This document shows positions 24,676 through 33,000 of a stretch of DNA of 64,000 nt, piece after piece; position 1 is the stretch's first letter; each line of letters starts with the position of its first letter. The stretch is from Paenibacillus sp. (lineage in GTDB: Bacteria; Bacillota; Bacilli; Paenibacillales; YIM-B00363). Location: NCBI RefSeq assembly GCF_035645195.1, contig NZ_DASQNA010000041.1, forward strand, positions 248,001 to 312,000. Direction: 5' to 3'. The notes beneath the pieces are model-generated. The model was not told the DNA's origin and did no database searches. It saw only the letters and a program-made list of their open reading frames with translations. Made by a program: the position numbers and the translations under genes.

Positions 24676-27600
24676 CGAAGCATCGATACAGATGGACGAA
24701 GAAGCCCGCCGACGCATCGCGGAAGATTTGGATACGACGTTCTTGGTCGAAGCAGGCGCCGGCTCCGGGAAAACGACGTCGCTCGTCGGCCGCATGCTCG
24801 CGCTGATCGCGTCCGGCAAAGCCGACGTGTCCCGTATCGCCGCGATCACGTTCACGAAGAAAGCCGCCGCCGAGCTTCGCGGGCGGTTCCGCATGCGGCT
24901 GGAGCGGTCCGTCCGCGAAGCGGAGGACGACGCGGCGCGGCAGCGGTTCGAGCGGGCGCTCGAGCGCATCGCGGAATGTTACATCGGCACGATACATTCG
25001 TTCTGCGGCCAGCTGCTTCGGGAGCGCCCGATCGAAGCGAAGCTCGACCCGCGGTTCTCCGAAATCGAAGAGGACGAACTGCTAGAGCGGCTGCGCGCCT
25101 ATTGGGACGACTATGTACTGGAGCTGCGAGAGCGCGGGGAGGAGGCGGAGCTCGACCGACTGGCGGAGAACGGCATTCACGTCGAAGATTTGCGCTCCGT
25201 CTTTCTGAGAGTCGCCATGTTCGAGGACGTCGAAGTCGTAACGGAGGAGACGCCGCGCCCAAACTTCGACCGCCTTCGCGGGACGCTGTTTCCGCTCGTC
25301 GAGGAGGCGGCCGCGGCGCTGCCGTCGCACCGCCCCCCGGACGGGTGGGACGCCATGCAGCAGACGATCCGGAGCGCCCGCGCGGCGATGCGCAGCTGGG
25401 ATATGAATCAGGATATGAATCTGCTGCATGTCGCCCTCTTGTTCGACAAAACGCTGCAGCTTACCCAAAAACGCTGGCCCGACGGCAAGGCGGCGAAAGC
25501 GTTGAAAGACCGCTTCGCCGCTTGGCGAATCGATACGCTGCTGCCGTTCCTCGAAGAATGGCGGGAATATTTGCATCCCCACGTCGTCCGGTTCGTGCTC
25601 CCCGCCGTCGATTACAGCCGCCGCCGGCGTCTCGAGGAAGGCGTGCTGTCGTTTCAAGATTTGCTGATGCGGGCAACGGCGCTGCTGCGCGAGCATCCGG
25701 AGGTACGCGCCGGATTCGCCGCGCGCTACACGCGCTTGTTCGTCGACGAGTTCCAAGATACGGACCCCGTGCAAGCCGAGATGATGCTTCTGCTGACCGG
25801 CAGCGACCCGCGCGAGAACGACTGGCGCAAGCAGTCGCCGAAGCCCGGCTCGCTCTTCATCGTCGGCGATCCGAAACAGTCGATCTATCGGTTCCGCCGC
25901 GCCGACATATCGACCTACAACTTCGTGAAAAGCATCGTCGCGAAACACGGCGCCGTCCTGCAGCTGACGCGCAATTTCCGCTCGGTCCGGTCGATCGGCG
26001 ATTTCGTAAACTACGCGTTCCAGTCGAAGTTTATGCCGGCCGACCGCGCCGGAGATCACCAGGCCGCGTTCGTGCCGATGCTCACCGGCCGCGACAACCC
26101 GAAAGGGAAGGGGATGCTGCACGGGGTGTTCACGTTGAGCTGCCCTAAGACGGACCGCGACAAGAAGGCCGACATCGCGCTGTACGACGCGGAGCGGATC
26201 GCCCGCTGGATCGCTTGGGCGTGCGCCGGCAACCTGCGGATCGCCGGTCGGGACAGCGGCAAGCCGTCGCAGCGTCCCGCGCGTCCCGACGATTTCATGA
26301 TTTTGCTCAAATACCGGGAATTCATCGGCTTGTACGCGGAAGTGCTGGAACGGTACGGCGTCCCGGCGGATACGTCGGGCTCGCAGGCGATGTTCGACGA
26401 GCTCCGCGCGCTGCACCGTTTGGCGGCCTGCTTGGACGATCCGACGGATCGCATCTCCTTGTTAAGCGTACTGCGCGGTCCGCTCATCGGGCTGAGCGAC
26501 GAAGCGCTCTACGTGTACCGGAGGGACGTCGGGGCGCTGACGCTATACGCTGCCGAGCAGGAACGAGAAGGCCTGCCCGAACTGGCCCGGCCGGTATACG
26601 ACGCGCTTCGGAAGCTGCGGAGCTACGCGGACATCGTGCGCCGGGAACCGGCTTTGGCGGCTCTGACCGCGATCTCGGAGGATATCGGCATCATCCCGTT
26701 CGCGGCGGCGCAGCCGTCCGGGGCGATTCGCTCGGGCACCCTCGTCAAACTGCTCGAGCTGCTCGGGGACGAGGCGGAGTCGACGCTCGACTGGCATGCG
26801 CTGACGCGGCGGCTCGAGACGATCGTCGAAGCGAACGGCGTGGAAGGCGCCTCTCTGTTCGCCGGCGCGGGTCATGCGGTTCGGATCATGAACCTCCACA
26901 AGGCCAAAGGACTCGAAGCGCCCGTCGTCTTCCTGGCGAATCCGTGCCGCGACCGAGACCCGGACGCGGCGGAGCATATCGACCGAAGCGTCGACCCTGC
27001 CCGGGGATATTTCACGATCTCTCGCAGGAAGGATCCGTACAACAGCGAGATCGTGGCGCAGCCGAAAGGGTGGACGGCGCTGTCGGAGAAGGAACGCGCC
27101 TATATGCATGCCGAGCGGGACCGGCTGCTGTACGTCGCCGCGACCCGCGCCAAGCAGCTGCTCGTGGTCAGCCGGTACGAATCGCGCCCGGAAATCGACC
27201 CGTGGAGCGAGCTGGGCGCGGCGCTGCAGCGGCAGCCGGAGCTGGACGACGCTGTGTTCCGTCCCGCGCCGCGCGAGCGGTACTCCGCCGCGTTCGAGAT
27301 CGAGGGCGCGCTGCAGCCTTGGAACGAATTCAAGGCATTCGCCGCCGCGCCGACGTACCGGACGACGAGCGTCACGGCCGGCGTGAAGGCGGACGACGGA
27401 GCCGGCGCGCTCCCGCGTTCCGCGGAAGGCAGGGGAGCGGCGTTCGGCACGGTCGTTCACCGCTGCCTCGAAGCGGCGGGGAACGGGCTCCGGGAGGACC
27501 GGATGGAATCGTATCTGCGCATGGTCGCCGAAGAGGAGGGGCTGCCCGCCTCGCTGCTCGAAGATGCCTCGCTTATGCTGTCGCGCGTGTTCGCGAGCGC

Positions 27601-27928
27601 GATCTGGCGCCGCGCGGCGGCGGCGATCCGTCGCTTCCATGAATTCACGTTTACAGCGGTCGTATCGGGAGACGGTCCGGATTGCGTGTTGAACGGCGTT
27701 ATCGACCTCGTGTTCGAGGAAGCGGATGGATGGGTCATCGTCGATTTCAAGACGGACGCTTTCGAGCTCGGCGACGAGGAACGATTCGTCCGGCATTACG
27801 CGCCTCAAGTCGCCGCCTACGCCGAGCAGTGGGCGAAGCTGGGGAACGGCCGCGTGAAAGAAGCCGGGCTGTATTTCCTTCATCTCAATCGATATGCGGC
27901 CATCGATATAAGAACGCACGTTCGCTGA
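24668..27928 (+). CDS. AddA-like UvrD/Rep helicase-nuclease
   Basis: A 1086-residue superfamily 1 helicase. Walker A is VEAGAGSGKTTSLV (about 29-42), motif Ia ITFTKKAAAELRGR, motif II LFVDEFQDTDPVQ (about 357-369), motif III FIVGDPKQSIYRFRRAD, motif V HKAKGLEAPVVFL and motif VI YVAATRAKQLLVVSRY. The C-terminal nuclease domain has GVIDLVFEE and VIVDFKTD. Together with the upstream AddB-like protein it should form a heterodimer that unwinds and trims DNA ends for recombination and may degrade phage DNA. Both are shorter than B. subtilis AddAB, so this may be a second, divergent pair or the only one. GGAGGTG precedes ATG 24668. Confidence 0.85.
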   Translation: MVDEASIQMDEEARRRIAEDLDTTFLVEAGAGSGKTTSLVGRMLALIASGKADVSRIAAITFTKKAAAELRGRFRMRLERSVREAEDDAARQRFERALERIAECYIGTIHSFCGQLLRERPIEAKLDPRFSEIEEDELLERLRAYWDDYVLELRERGEEAELDRLAENGIHVEDLRSVFLRVAMFEDVEVVTEETPRPNFDRLRGTLFPLVEEAAAALPSHRPPDGWDAMQQTIRSARAAMRSWDMNQDMNLLHVALLFDKTLQLTQKRWPDGKAAKALKDRFAAWRIDTLLPFLEEWREYLHPHVVRFVLPAVDYSRRRRLEEGVLSFQDLLMRATALLREHPEVRAGFAARYTRLFVDEFQDTDPVQAEMMLLLTGSDPRENDWRKQSPKPGSLFIVGDPKQSIYRFRRADISTYNFVKSIVAKHGAVLQLTRNFRSVRSIGDFVNYAFQSKFMPADRAGDHQAAFVPMLTGRDNPKGKGMLHGVFTLSCPKTDRDKKADIALYDAERIARWIAWACAGNLRIAGRDSGKPSQRPARPDDFMILLKYREFIGLYAEVLERYGVPADTSGSQAMFDELRALHRLAACLDDPTDRISLLSVLRGPLIGLSDEALYVYRRDVGALTLYAAEQEREGLPELARPVYDALRKLRSYADIVRREPALAALTAISEDIGIIPFAAAQPSGAIRSGTLVKLLELLGDEAESTLDWHALTRRLETIVEANGVEGASLFAGAGHAVRIMNLHKAKGLEAPVVFLANPCRDRDPDAAEHIDRSVDPARGYFTISRRKDPYNSEIVAQPKGWTALSEKERAYMHAERDRLLYVAATRAKQLLVVSRYESRPEIDPWSELGAALQRQPELDDAVFRPAPRERYSAAFEIEGALQPWNEFKAFAAAPTYRTTSVTAGVKADDGAGALPRSAEGRGAAFGTVVHRCLEAAGNGLREDRMESYLRMVAEEEGLPASLLEDASLMLSRVFASAIWRRAAAAIRRFHEFTFTAVVSGDGPDCVLNGVIDLVFEEADGWVIVDFKTDAFELGDEERFVRHYAPQVAAYAEQWAKLGNGRVKEAGLYFLHLNRYAAIDIRTHVR

Positions 27929-27956
27929 CAAACTGTTGTCGCAGCCGTCGGATACA

Positions 27957-28235
27957 ATGAAGAAAAACGGTGAGCGGGTGACGATTCGGATGAACATTAC
28001 ATTGTCGCAACAAGCTTATGAACAATGGACGGCGTTCTGCCGGTCCTCGGAATCTTTGGCGGCGGCGCAGCGGGAGCTCCAGCGGAATGCGGAGGGAGGC
28101 GAACTGTTCTTCACGACGATGCAGGGGAAGGCCGTCGTCTTCCTCGATCATTGCTATTGGACGTTCGCCCGTTCCGACGACGGCCGGCAGATTACGCTGC
28201 TCGCATGCCTGGCGCAGCTCCGATTCGTCGGATAA
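27957..28235 (+). CDS. Small conserved-type hypothetical protein
   Basis: About 92 residues, soluble, with MNITLSQQAYEQWTAFCRSSESLAAAQRELQRN and ELFFTTMQGKAVVFLDHCYWTFARSDDGRQITLLACL. No family is recognised. The start is uncertain: ATG 27957, GTG 27978 and ATG 27990 are all in frame and none has a strong ribosome site. It follows the AddA-like gene by about 30 bp on the same strand and precedes a terminator, so it may be the last gene of that operon. Confidence 0.55.
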   Translation: MKKNGERVTIRMNITLSQQAYEQWTAFCRSSESLAAAQRELQRNAEGGELFFTTMQGKAVVFLDHCYWTFARSDDGRQITLLACLAQLRFVG

Positions 28236-28257
28236 CGGACGGGAACAGCCGGTCATG

Positions 28258-28292
28258 CAACCTCCTCTGTCCAAGAGGAGGTTGTTTATTTC
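28258..28292 (+). terminator. Intrinsic terminator ending the AddBA-like operon
   Basis: The perfect 11-bp stem CAACCTCCTCT/AGAGGAGGTTG with a 5-base loop is followed by TTTATTT. Confidence 0.82.
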
Positions 28293-28466
28293 CCGAGCAA
28301 CCGCAAGATGCGGTCCGATTCGACACCTTCTCTGACGTCTCGGCAGCGGAGCGGCTCGTGAAAGGCGGATTTCCTCAACATTCCGTACGATTCGGCAGCA
28401 CGACGTATATCCCTGTTATGTGGAAATGGAACATTTGCTCACTATTACCCAAGGGGGGCGGCGCGA

Positions 28467-29072
28467 ATGGAACGAACGAAGGCGAACGTCGAGTGGGAGT
28501 ACGAAGGCAAGCCGGATTTTTCGTCGGGGACGGGAGCGACCCGAGCGGAGCGAACGCTCGCCCTCGTCGGCGCTTTCGCCGCTGCGGCCGCCGTGCTGGC
28601 GGCGGCTTGGTCTCGCGAGGCGAATTGGAACGCGGCGCAGCTCGCGGTCGCGGCGGCGCTCGCCTTCGACGTCGGCGGAGGGCTCGTATCGAATGCGCTG
28701 AATTCATGCAAGAGGTTCTACCATACGCCGGCGAAGCCGGAGGAGGGAAGGCTCGGCGTCGTCCTGAAGTCTCCGGCGCTGTTCAGCGCGGCCCACGTTC
28801 ATCCGATCGCGGCGGCGCTCGTTTTCGAACCGGATCGATGGGCATCCTACGGACTTGCGTGGTATGCACTGCTGATGCTTGCCGTCTTTATCGTGCTGCG
28901 AACGCCGCTGTATCTCCGTAGGCCGGTTTCGTTCCTAGCGATCATGCTCGCGGCGTTCGCGAACTTCTATGCCATTCCCGGCGTAACGGGGATGGAATGG
29001 CTAGTCCCGCTGTTGTTTGTGAAGATCGTGTACGGACATCTCGTGAGAGAGGAGCCGTATCGGCCGACGTGA
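28467..29072 (+). CDS. Hypothetical integral membrane protein
   Basis: A 201-residue protein. After a soluble ~30-residue N-terminus it has hydrophobic helices at about 33-50 (LALVGAFAAAAAVLAAAW), 57-75, 104-118, 128-147 (YGLAWYALLMLAVFIVLRTPL), 153-168 and 175-190. The segment NSCKRFYHTP with neighbouring His and Asp residues is noticeable, but I do not recognise the family. AAGGGGGGC precedes ATG 28467. It stands alone between a terminator and a convergent gene group. Confidence 0.65.
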   Translation: MERTKANVEWEYEGKPDFSSGTGATRAERTLALVGAFAAAAAVLAAAWSREANWNAAQLAVAAALAFDVGGGLVSNALNSCKRFYHTPAKPEEGRLGVVLKSPALFSAAHVHPIAAALVFEPDRWASYGLAWYALLMLAVFIVLRTPLYLRRPVSFLAIMLAAFANFYAIPGVTGMEWLVPLLFVKIVYGHLVREEPYRPT

Positions 29073-29132
29073 GCGATGAGCGGCGATGGAGGAAGCGCTA
29101 GTGTCCCTGAGCGTCTTCGCCGAACGCGGCGC

Positions 29133-29483
29133 TCATCGACCGGTTTCCGTTTCGGCGACCGCCGCGCGGTATCCTTCCTCGATCCAAGCGGCAAGCTTCG
29201 CCACGTCGTCCGGGCCGACGGCGAACTTCGACCACGACGGCACGTTCTTCGTCTCCGTCCGGAACGGGGCGACGGGCAGCGGCGAACCGCGGCGAACCGC
29301 TTCGGCCGCGGGCAGCTTCGTCAGCACGAGGCCGTCGGACATCACAATCGCGAAAATTTTGCCGCCGGCGGAGTAGCAAGGGCAGCCGAACATCCGCTTG
29401 CGGGATACGCCGTCCCAATCGCCGACCAACCGATCAACCGCGTCCCGTAAGGGAGCGCCTATGCGTTCATCGTAGTAGCTCAT
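29133..29483 (-). CDS. TfoX N-terminal domain protein
   Basis: A 116-residue protein with the TfoX_N layout: GVSRKRMFGCPCYSAGGKIFAIVMSDGLVLTKLPAAEA, then a C-terminal segment with WSKFAVGPDDVAKLAAWIEEGYRAA. In Haemophilus TfoX regulates competence; stand-alone TfoX_N proteins in Bacillales have no assigned function. ATG 29483 is used because GGGAG lies just upstream and it overlaps the stop of the hydrolase gene (ATGA); the longer upstream frame is antisense noise. Last gene of a leftward group of four. Confidence 0.78.
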   Translation of the reverse strand: MSYYDERIGAPLRDAVDRLVGDWDGVSRKRMFGCPCYSAGGKIFAIVMSDGLVLTKLPAAEAVRRGSPLPVAPFRTETKNVPSWSKFAVGPDDVAKLAAWIEEGYRAAVAETETGR

Positions 29484-30313
29484 CGCGATTCTCCCTTGGG
29501 ATCGAAACGCCTCAGCAGCTCCTCGACGACAAGCGCCGGCCGTTCCTCCGGGACGAAGTGCCCTGTATCCTCGAGCACGACGAGCTCCGCGTCCGGTATC
29601 GCCCGTTGCATGCGCCTTGCGACATCCACGGCGAAGAACGGGTCGCGGTCGCCCCATAGGATAAGCGTTCTGCAATCGAGGCGCCCGAGCTGCGCTTCCA
29701 CAGCCGCGTAATGACGCGGCAAATCGGCGAGACTCGTGCGGAATATCCAGCTCGTTCGGCGCAAGCCGCGCGGCGTCAAATGACGCTCGAACCGTTCGCG
29801 CGAAGCCGCGCTTTTGTTCCGGAACGCTTGCGCGTACATCATGCGCCCTCCGAAGCGGCTGCCCGCCATGGCGCGAAACACGATTCGGCCGAGCACGGGC
29901 ACTTTCGCGGAGCGAAGCGGCAGAGGAATCGGCGTATCGGTGAACGTGTTCGTCGCCGACAGCATGAGCCCTCGCAGCCGCACGGACGGGATCAGTCGAA
30001 GCAGCGTCAGCGCGACCGGACCGCCGAAATCGTGAGCGCCGACGTACGGCTCGCGCATGCCAAGCTCTTCGAGCAGCGCGTGCAGCCCCCGGGCTTGCTC
30101 CTCCATGTAGCCGTCCGCGGACGGCTCATCGGAGCCGCCGAAGCCGAGCAAATCCGGCGCGACGACGCGGAAGCCGGCTTCCCCGAGCAGAGCGCCCGCT
30201 TCCTCCCATGCATGCGAGGAACCCGGGATGCCGTGCAGCAGCAGCAGCGGCGGTCCGTCCTCGGGACCGTAAGACGCGTAAGCGAATCCTGAACGCGATG
30301 TGCGTCGATCCAT
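29480..30313 (-). CDS. Alpha/beta hydrolase (Asp nucleophile, dehalogenase/epoxide hydrolase-like)
   Basis: A 277-residue hydrolase. The oxyanion loop is LLLLHGIPGSSHAW. The nucleophile elbow is VGAHDFGGPVAL, with Asp at the catalytic position as in haloalkane dehalogenases and epoxide hydrolases. The acid lies in LILWGDRDPFF and the base in EDTGHFVPEERP. Substrate unknown. It follows a truncated SRPBCC gene and is coupled to the TfoX_N gene (4-bp overlap). GGAGGAGAACACAG precedes ATG 30313. Confidence 0.82.
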   Translation of the reverse strand: MDRRTSRSGFAYASYGPEDGPPLLLLHGIPGSSHAWEEAGALLGEAGFRVVAPDLLGFGGSDEPSADGYMEEQARGLHALLEELGMREPYVGAHDFGGPVALTLLRLIPSVRLRGLMLSATNTFTDTPIPLPLRSAKVPVLGRIVFRAMAGSRFGGRMMYAQAFRNKSAASRERFERHLTPRGLRRTSWIFRTSLADLPRHYAAVEAQLGRLDCRTLILWGDRDPFFAVDVARRMQRAIPDAELVVLEDTGHFVPEERPALVVEELLRRFDPKGESR

Positions 30314-30653
30314 TATCTGTGTTCTCCTCCTTCCGGCGTACCTTCTTCGTCATATCGGCGGAATGCGTCCCACGGCAGCGCCGCTCCGGCGCCGACGAGC
30401 CGGGAGGATGTTCGACGCTTCCGGCCCATCCCCAGGTGAAGGCGAGACGGAAGGGAGGCTCCACTGCGACGAACGCGCCTTCCACGATATCGCGGCCGTT
30501 CATATCGACGCGGATCAGGCCTGCCTCGCGCGCGTCCAACGACGCCGACTTGCCGATCCAGAGCGCCAGTTTGCGCGCATCCGCGAAATACGAGAATACC
30601 GTCTCCGGGCGCGCCTCGATCCAAATGCGTTTCTCCACGATGATTTCCGTCAC
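30314..30653 (-). pseudogene. SRPBCC/AHSA1 domain gene, internally deleted
   Basis: The first ~85 residues are a good AHSA1-type domain (IIVEKRIWIEARPETVFSYFADARKLALWIGKSASLDAREAGLIRVDMNG; FRLAFTWGWAG). After VEHPPGSS the expected second half (beta strands and long C-terminal helix, about 55 residues) is absent. The frame becomes low-complexity and runs on into the hydrolase gene. A neighbouring frame reads PWDAFRRYDEEGTPEGGEHR and stops at 30313, which looks like the original C-terminus. An out-of-frame internal deletion explains this. The ATG at 30653 overlaps the ArsR gene stop. ArsR-AHSA1 pairs are common. Confidence 0.65.
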
Positions 30654-30961
30654 TTGCGGCTCCTTTCTTCGTCTTCAGCGAGCGATTTTAATAGAGCCAA
30701 ATGGTCGTCCCAGAACGGCTCCAAATACCCTTTTAAATCCGCGAAGCCTTCCTTTCGAATGTAGTAAATGCGGCTTGTCTTCCGCTTCTCCACGCCGACG
30801 AGGCCCGCATCGCGCAGCACGCGCAAATGCTGCGATACGGCCGGCGCACTGATCTCGAACATCGCAGACAATTCCCCCGCCGAGCGCCGTCCGGCGCGCA
30901 GCGTGTCGAGCAGCTTGCGCCGATTCGGATCGGCCAATGCATGAAAAATGGTATCGATCAT
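30650..30961 (-). CDS. ArsR-family transcriptional regulator
   Basis: A 103-residue winged-helix repressor: IFHALADPNRRKLLDTLRAGRRSAGELSAMFEISAPAVSQHLRVLRDAGLVGVEKRKTSRIYYIRKEGF. No metal-binding cysteine box is seen, placing it with the SRPBCC-linked ArsR regulators. The start is ATG 30961 or the adjacent ATG 30964, with GGGAG just upstream; the frame extends to 30985. It heads a leftward group with the SRPBCC remnant, hydrolase and TfoX_N gene. A perfect palindrome at 30988-31007 overlapping the promoter suggests autoregulation. Confidence 0.82.
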   Translation of the reverse strand: MIDTIFHALADPNRRKLLDTLRAGRRSAGELSAMFEISAPAVSQHLRVLRDAGLVGVEKRKTSRIYYIRKEGFADLKGYLEPFWDDHLALLKSLAEDEERSRK

Positions 30962-30971
30962 CATGGCTCCC

Positions 30972-31007
30972 ATTTTATTCCCCAATTATTTAAGTGTCAA
31001 CTTAAAT
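30972..31007 (-). promoter_or_regulatory. ArsR promoter with palindromic operator over the -35
   Basis: On the minus strand TTGACA (31000-30995) and TAAAAT (30977-30972) are separated by exactly 17 bases. The perfect palindrome ATTTAAGTGTCAACTTAAAT (30988-31007) covers the -35. Bound repressor would block polymerase. The -10 ends only about 8 bases before the likely start codon, so the transcript would be nearly leaderless. Confidence 0.65.
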
Positions 31008-31120
31008 ATAATGATTGCCGGTCCCTGCGTTAGCGCAACGGCGTCGACTCATGTAAAATTAGGCTAAGCAAGCTGCTGCAATTTCGGCAGCGATTCGGTA
31101 ATAGGATGGGAGAAAACAGA

Positions 31121-32947
31121 ATGTATCCAACATTGGAAGCATGCGTGAACGACCTTGAACGGCATGGCCATCTCGTGCGGGTGCGGGAAGAAGTGGACCC
31201 TGACTTGGAGGTCGCCGCCATTCATTTGCGGGTGTTCGAAGCCGGCGGCCCGGCCCTTTTGTTCGAAAATGTGAAAGGCACTCGATACCGGGCGGTATCC
31301 AATCTGTTCGGCACCTTGGAGCGAAGCAAGTTTATTTTCCGGCAAACCTGGGAATCGACAAAGCGCGTCATCGCGTTGCGCAACGATCCGATGAAGGCGT
31401 TAAAGCAGCCGTTCCGCTATGCCGGCACGGCGGCATCCGCGGCCAAAGCGCTGCCGCTTCGGCAGGGAGGCGGCGCTTCCGGCTTTGAGGAAATCGCGAT
31501 CTCCGATCTTCCGCTCATTAAACACTGGCCCATGGACGGCGGGGCGTTCATCACGCTGCCGCAAGTGTATACGGAAGACCCGGATCGACCGGGAATTATG
31601 AACGCGAACTTGGGCATGTACCGCGTGCAGCTGACGGGGAACGAGTATGCGGTAAATCAAGAAATCGGCATTCACTACCAAATTCACCGGGGCATCGGCA
31701 TTCACCAGCACAAAGCGAACCGGAAGGGAGAACCGCTGAAAGCGAGCGTCTTCGTCGGCGGACCGCCGGCGCATACGTTGTCGGCGGTCATGCCGCTGCC
31801 GGAAGGGTTAAGCGAGCTGACGTTTGCGGGTCTGCTTGCGGGCCGCCGCTTCCGATACGGGTATTCGGACGGATTTTGCATCAGCCGCGACGCTGATTTC
31901 GTCATTACTGGCGAAATTCATCCGGGCGAAACGAAACCGGAAGGCCCTTTCGGCGATCATCTCGGTTATTACAGCTTGATTCATCCGTTTCCGGTGATGC
32001 GCGTACGGAAGGTGTACGCGAAACCACGCGCCATTTGGCCGCTTACCGTCGTCGGCAGGCCTCCTCAGGAGGATACGGCGTTCGGGGCGCTCATTCATGA
32101 ACTGACCGGCGATGCGGTACGGCAGGAGGTGCCGGGCGCGAAGGAGGTTCACGCCGTCGATGCCGCGGGCGTCCACCCGCTGTTGTTCGCCATCGGCACG
32201 GAACGCTACACGCCTTACGCCAAGGTGCAACAGCCGTCCGAGCTGCTGACGATCGCGAACCGCATTCTCGGGACAGGACAGCTCTCTCTTGCGAAGTATG
32301 TCTTTATCGCCGCTGAAGAGGAGCAGCCGCTCAGCACGCATCGGGAAGCGGAATTTCTAGCTTACATCCTAGAGCGAATCGACCTCAGACGCGATATCCA
32401 TTTCCAGACCAACACGACCATCGATACGCTGGACTACTCCGGAACGGGTCTAAACCAAGGAAGCAAAGTCGTATTCGCCGCCTGCGGAGATAAGAAGCGC
32501 GAGCTGTGTACCGATTTGCCGGAGCAGCTGAAGGGGCTGCGGGATTTCCGCAACCCGGTGCTTGTCATGCCGGGCGTCGTCGCGTTGGAGGGACCGGCAT
32601 TCCGCGATTATGAGGATGCTAGGCGGCAGCTTCGCGAGCTGACGGATGCGATCGGCGAGCGCGGCGCGATGCCGGAATGCCCGATGATCGTCCTTTGCGA
32701 CGACAGTGCCTTCGTCGGCGCATCGCTGGCCAATTTCTTGTGGACTACATTCACTCGAAGCAATCCGTCCCATGATATTTACGGGGTGAACGAAGGGTAC
32801 GAGTTCAAGCATTGGGGCTGCGACAACGTCATGATCGACGCGCGGACGAAACCGCATCACGCCCCGCCGCTCGTCTCCGACCCGGCGATCGAAAAGCGGA
32901 TCGACCGGCTGTTTGCCGCCGGCGGCAGCTTGCACGGAGTGCTGTAA
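31121..32947 (+). CDS. UbiD family decarboxylase
   Basis: A 608-residue enzyme of the prenylated-FMN-dependent UbiD family. Conserved segments include MNANLGMYRVQL, GIHYQIHRGIGIHQHKA, FVGGPPAH, EGPFGDHLGYYS (acidic residues E274 and D279 of the active site) and VVGRPPQEDT. Members reversibly decarboxylate aromatic or alpha,beta-unsaturated acids. No ubiX-like prenyltransferase gene is in the window, so the cofactor must be made elsewhere. ATG 31121 is preferred, with GGGAG at 31108-31112; an in-frame ATG at 31106 lacks a ribosome site. Single-gene unit between the ArsR group and a convergent gene. Confidence 0.85.
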   Translation: MYPTLEACVNDLERHGHLVRVREEVDPDLEVAAIHLRVFEAGGPALLFENVKGTRYRAVSNLFGTLERSKFIFRQTWESTKRVIALRNDPMKALKQPFRYAGTAASAAKALPLRQGGGASGFEEIAISDLPLIKHWPMDGGAFITLPQVYTEDPDRPGIMNANLGMYRVQLTGNEYAVNQEIGIHYQIHRGIGIHQHKANRKGEPLKASVFVGGPPAHTLSAVMPLPEGLSELTFAGLLAGRRFRYGYSDGFCISRDADFVITGEIHPGETKPEGPFGDHLGYYSLIHPFPVMRVRKVYAKPRAIWPLTVVGRPPQEDTAFGALIHELTGDAVRQEVPGAKEVHAVDAAGVHPLLFAIGTERYTPYAKVQQPSELLTIANRILGTGQLSLAKYVFIAAEEEQPLSTHREAEFLAYILERIDLRRDIHFQTNTTIDTLDYSGTGLNQGSKVVFAACGDKKRELCTDLPEQLKGLRDFRNPVLVMPGVVALEGPAFRDYEDARRQLRELTDAIGERGAMPECPMIVLCDDSAFVGASLANFLWTTFTRSNPSHDIYGVNEGYEFKHWGCDNVMIDARTKPHHAPPLVSDPAIEKRIDRLFAAGGSLHGVL

Positions 32948-32952
32948 ACAAA

Positions 32953-32998
32953 CGAAGCGCCGCAGCAGGGGAGAGCCCCCTGTGCGGCGCTTTATCTT
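32953..32998. terminator. Bidirectional terminator between convergent genes
   Basis: Arms AAGCGCCGCA (32955-32964) and TGCGGCGCTT (32983-32992) plus inner CAGGGG/CCCCTG form a long hairpin. T-rich sequence follows on the plus strand. Confidence 0.78.
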
Positions 32999-33000
32999 GT

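Noticed and set aside
26543-27997. 484-codon minus-strand frame
   Set aside because: Antisense shadow of the AddA-like helicase gene; no ribosome site or recognisable domain.
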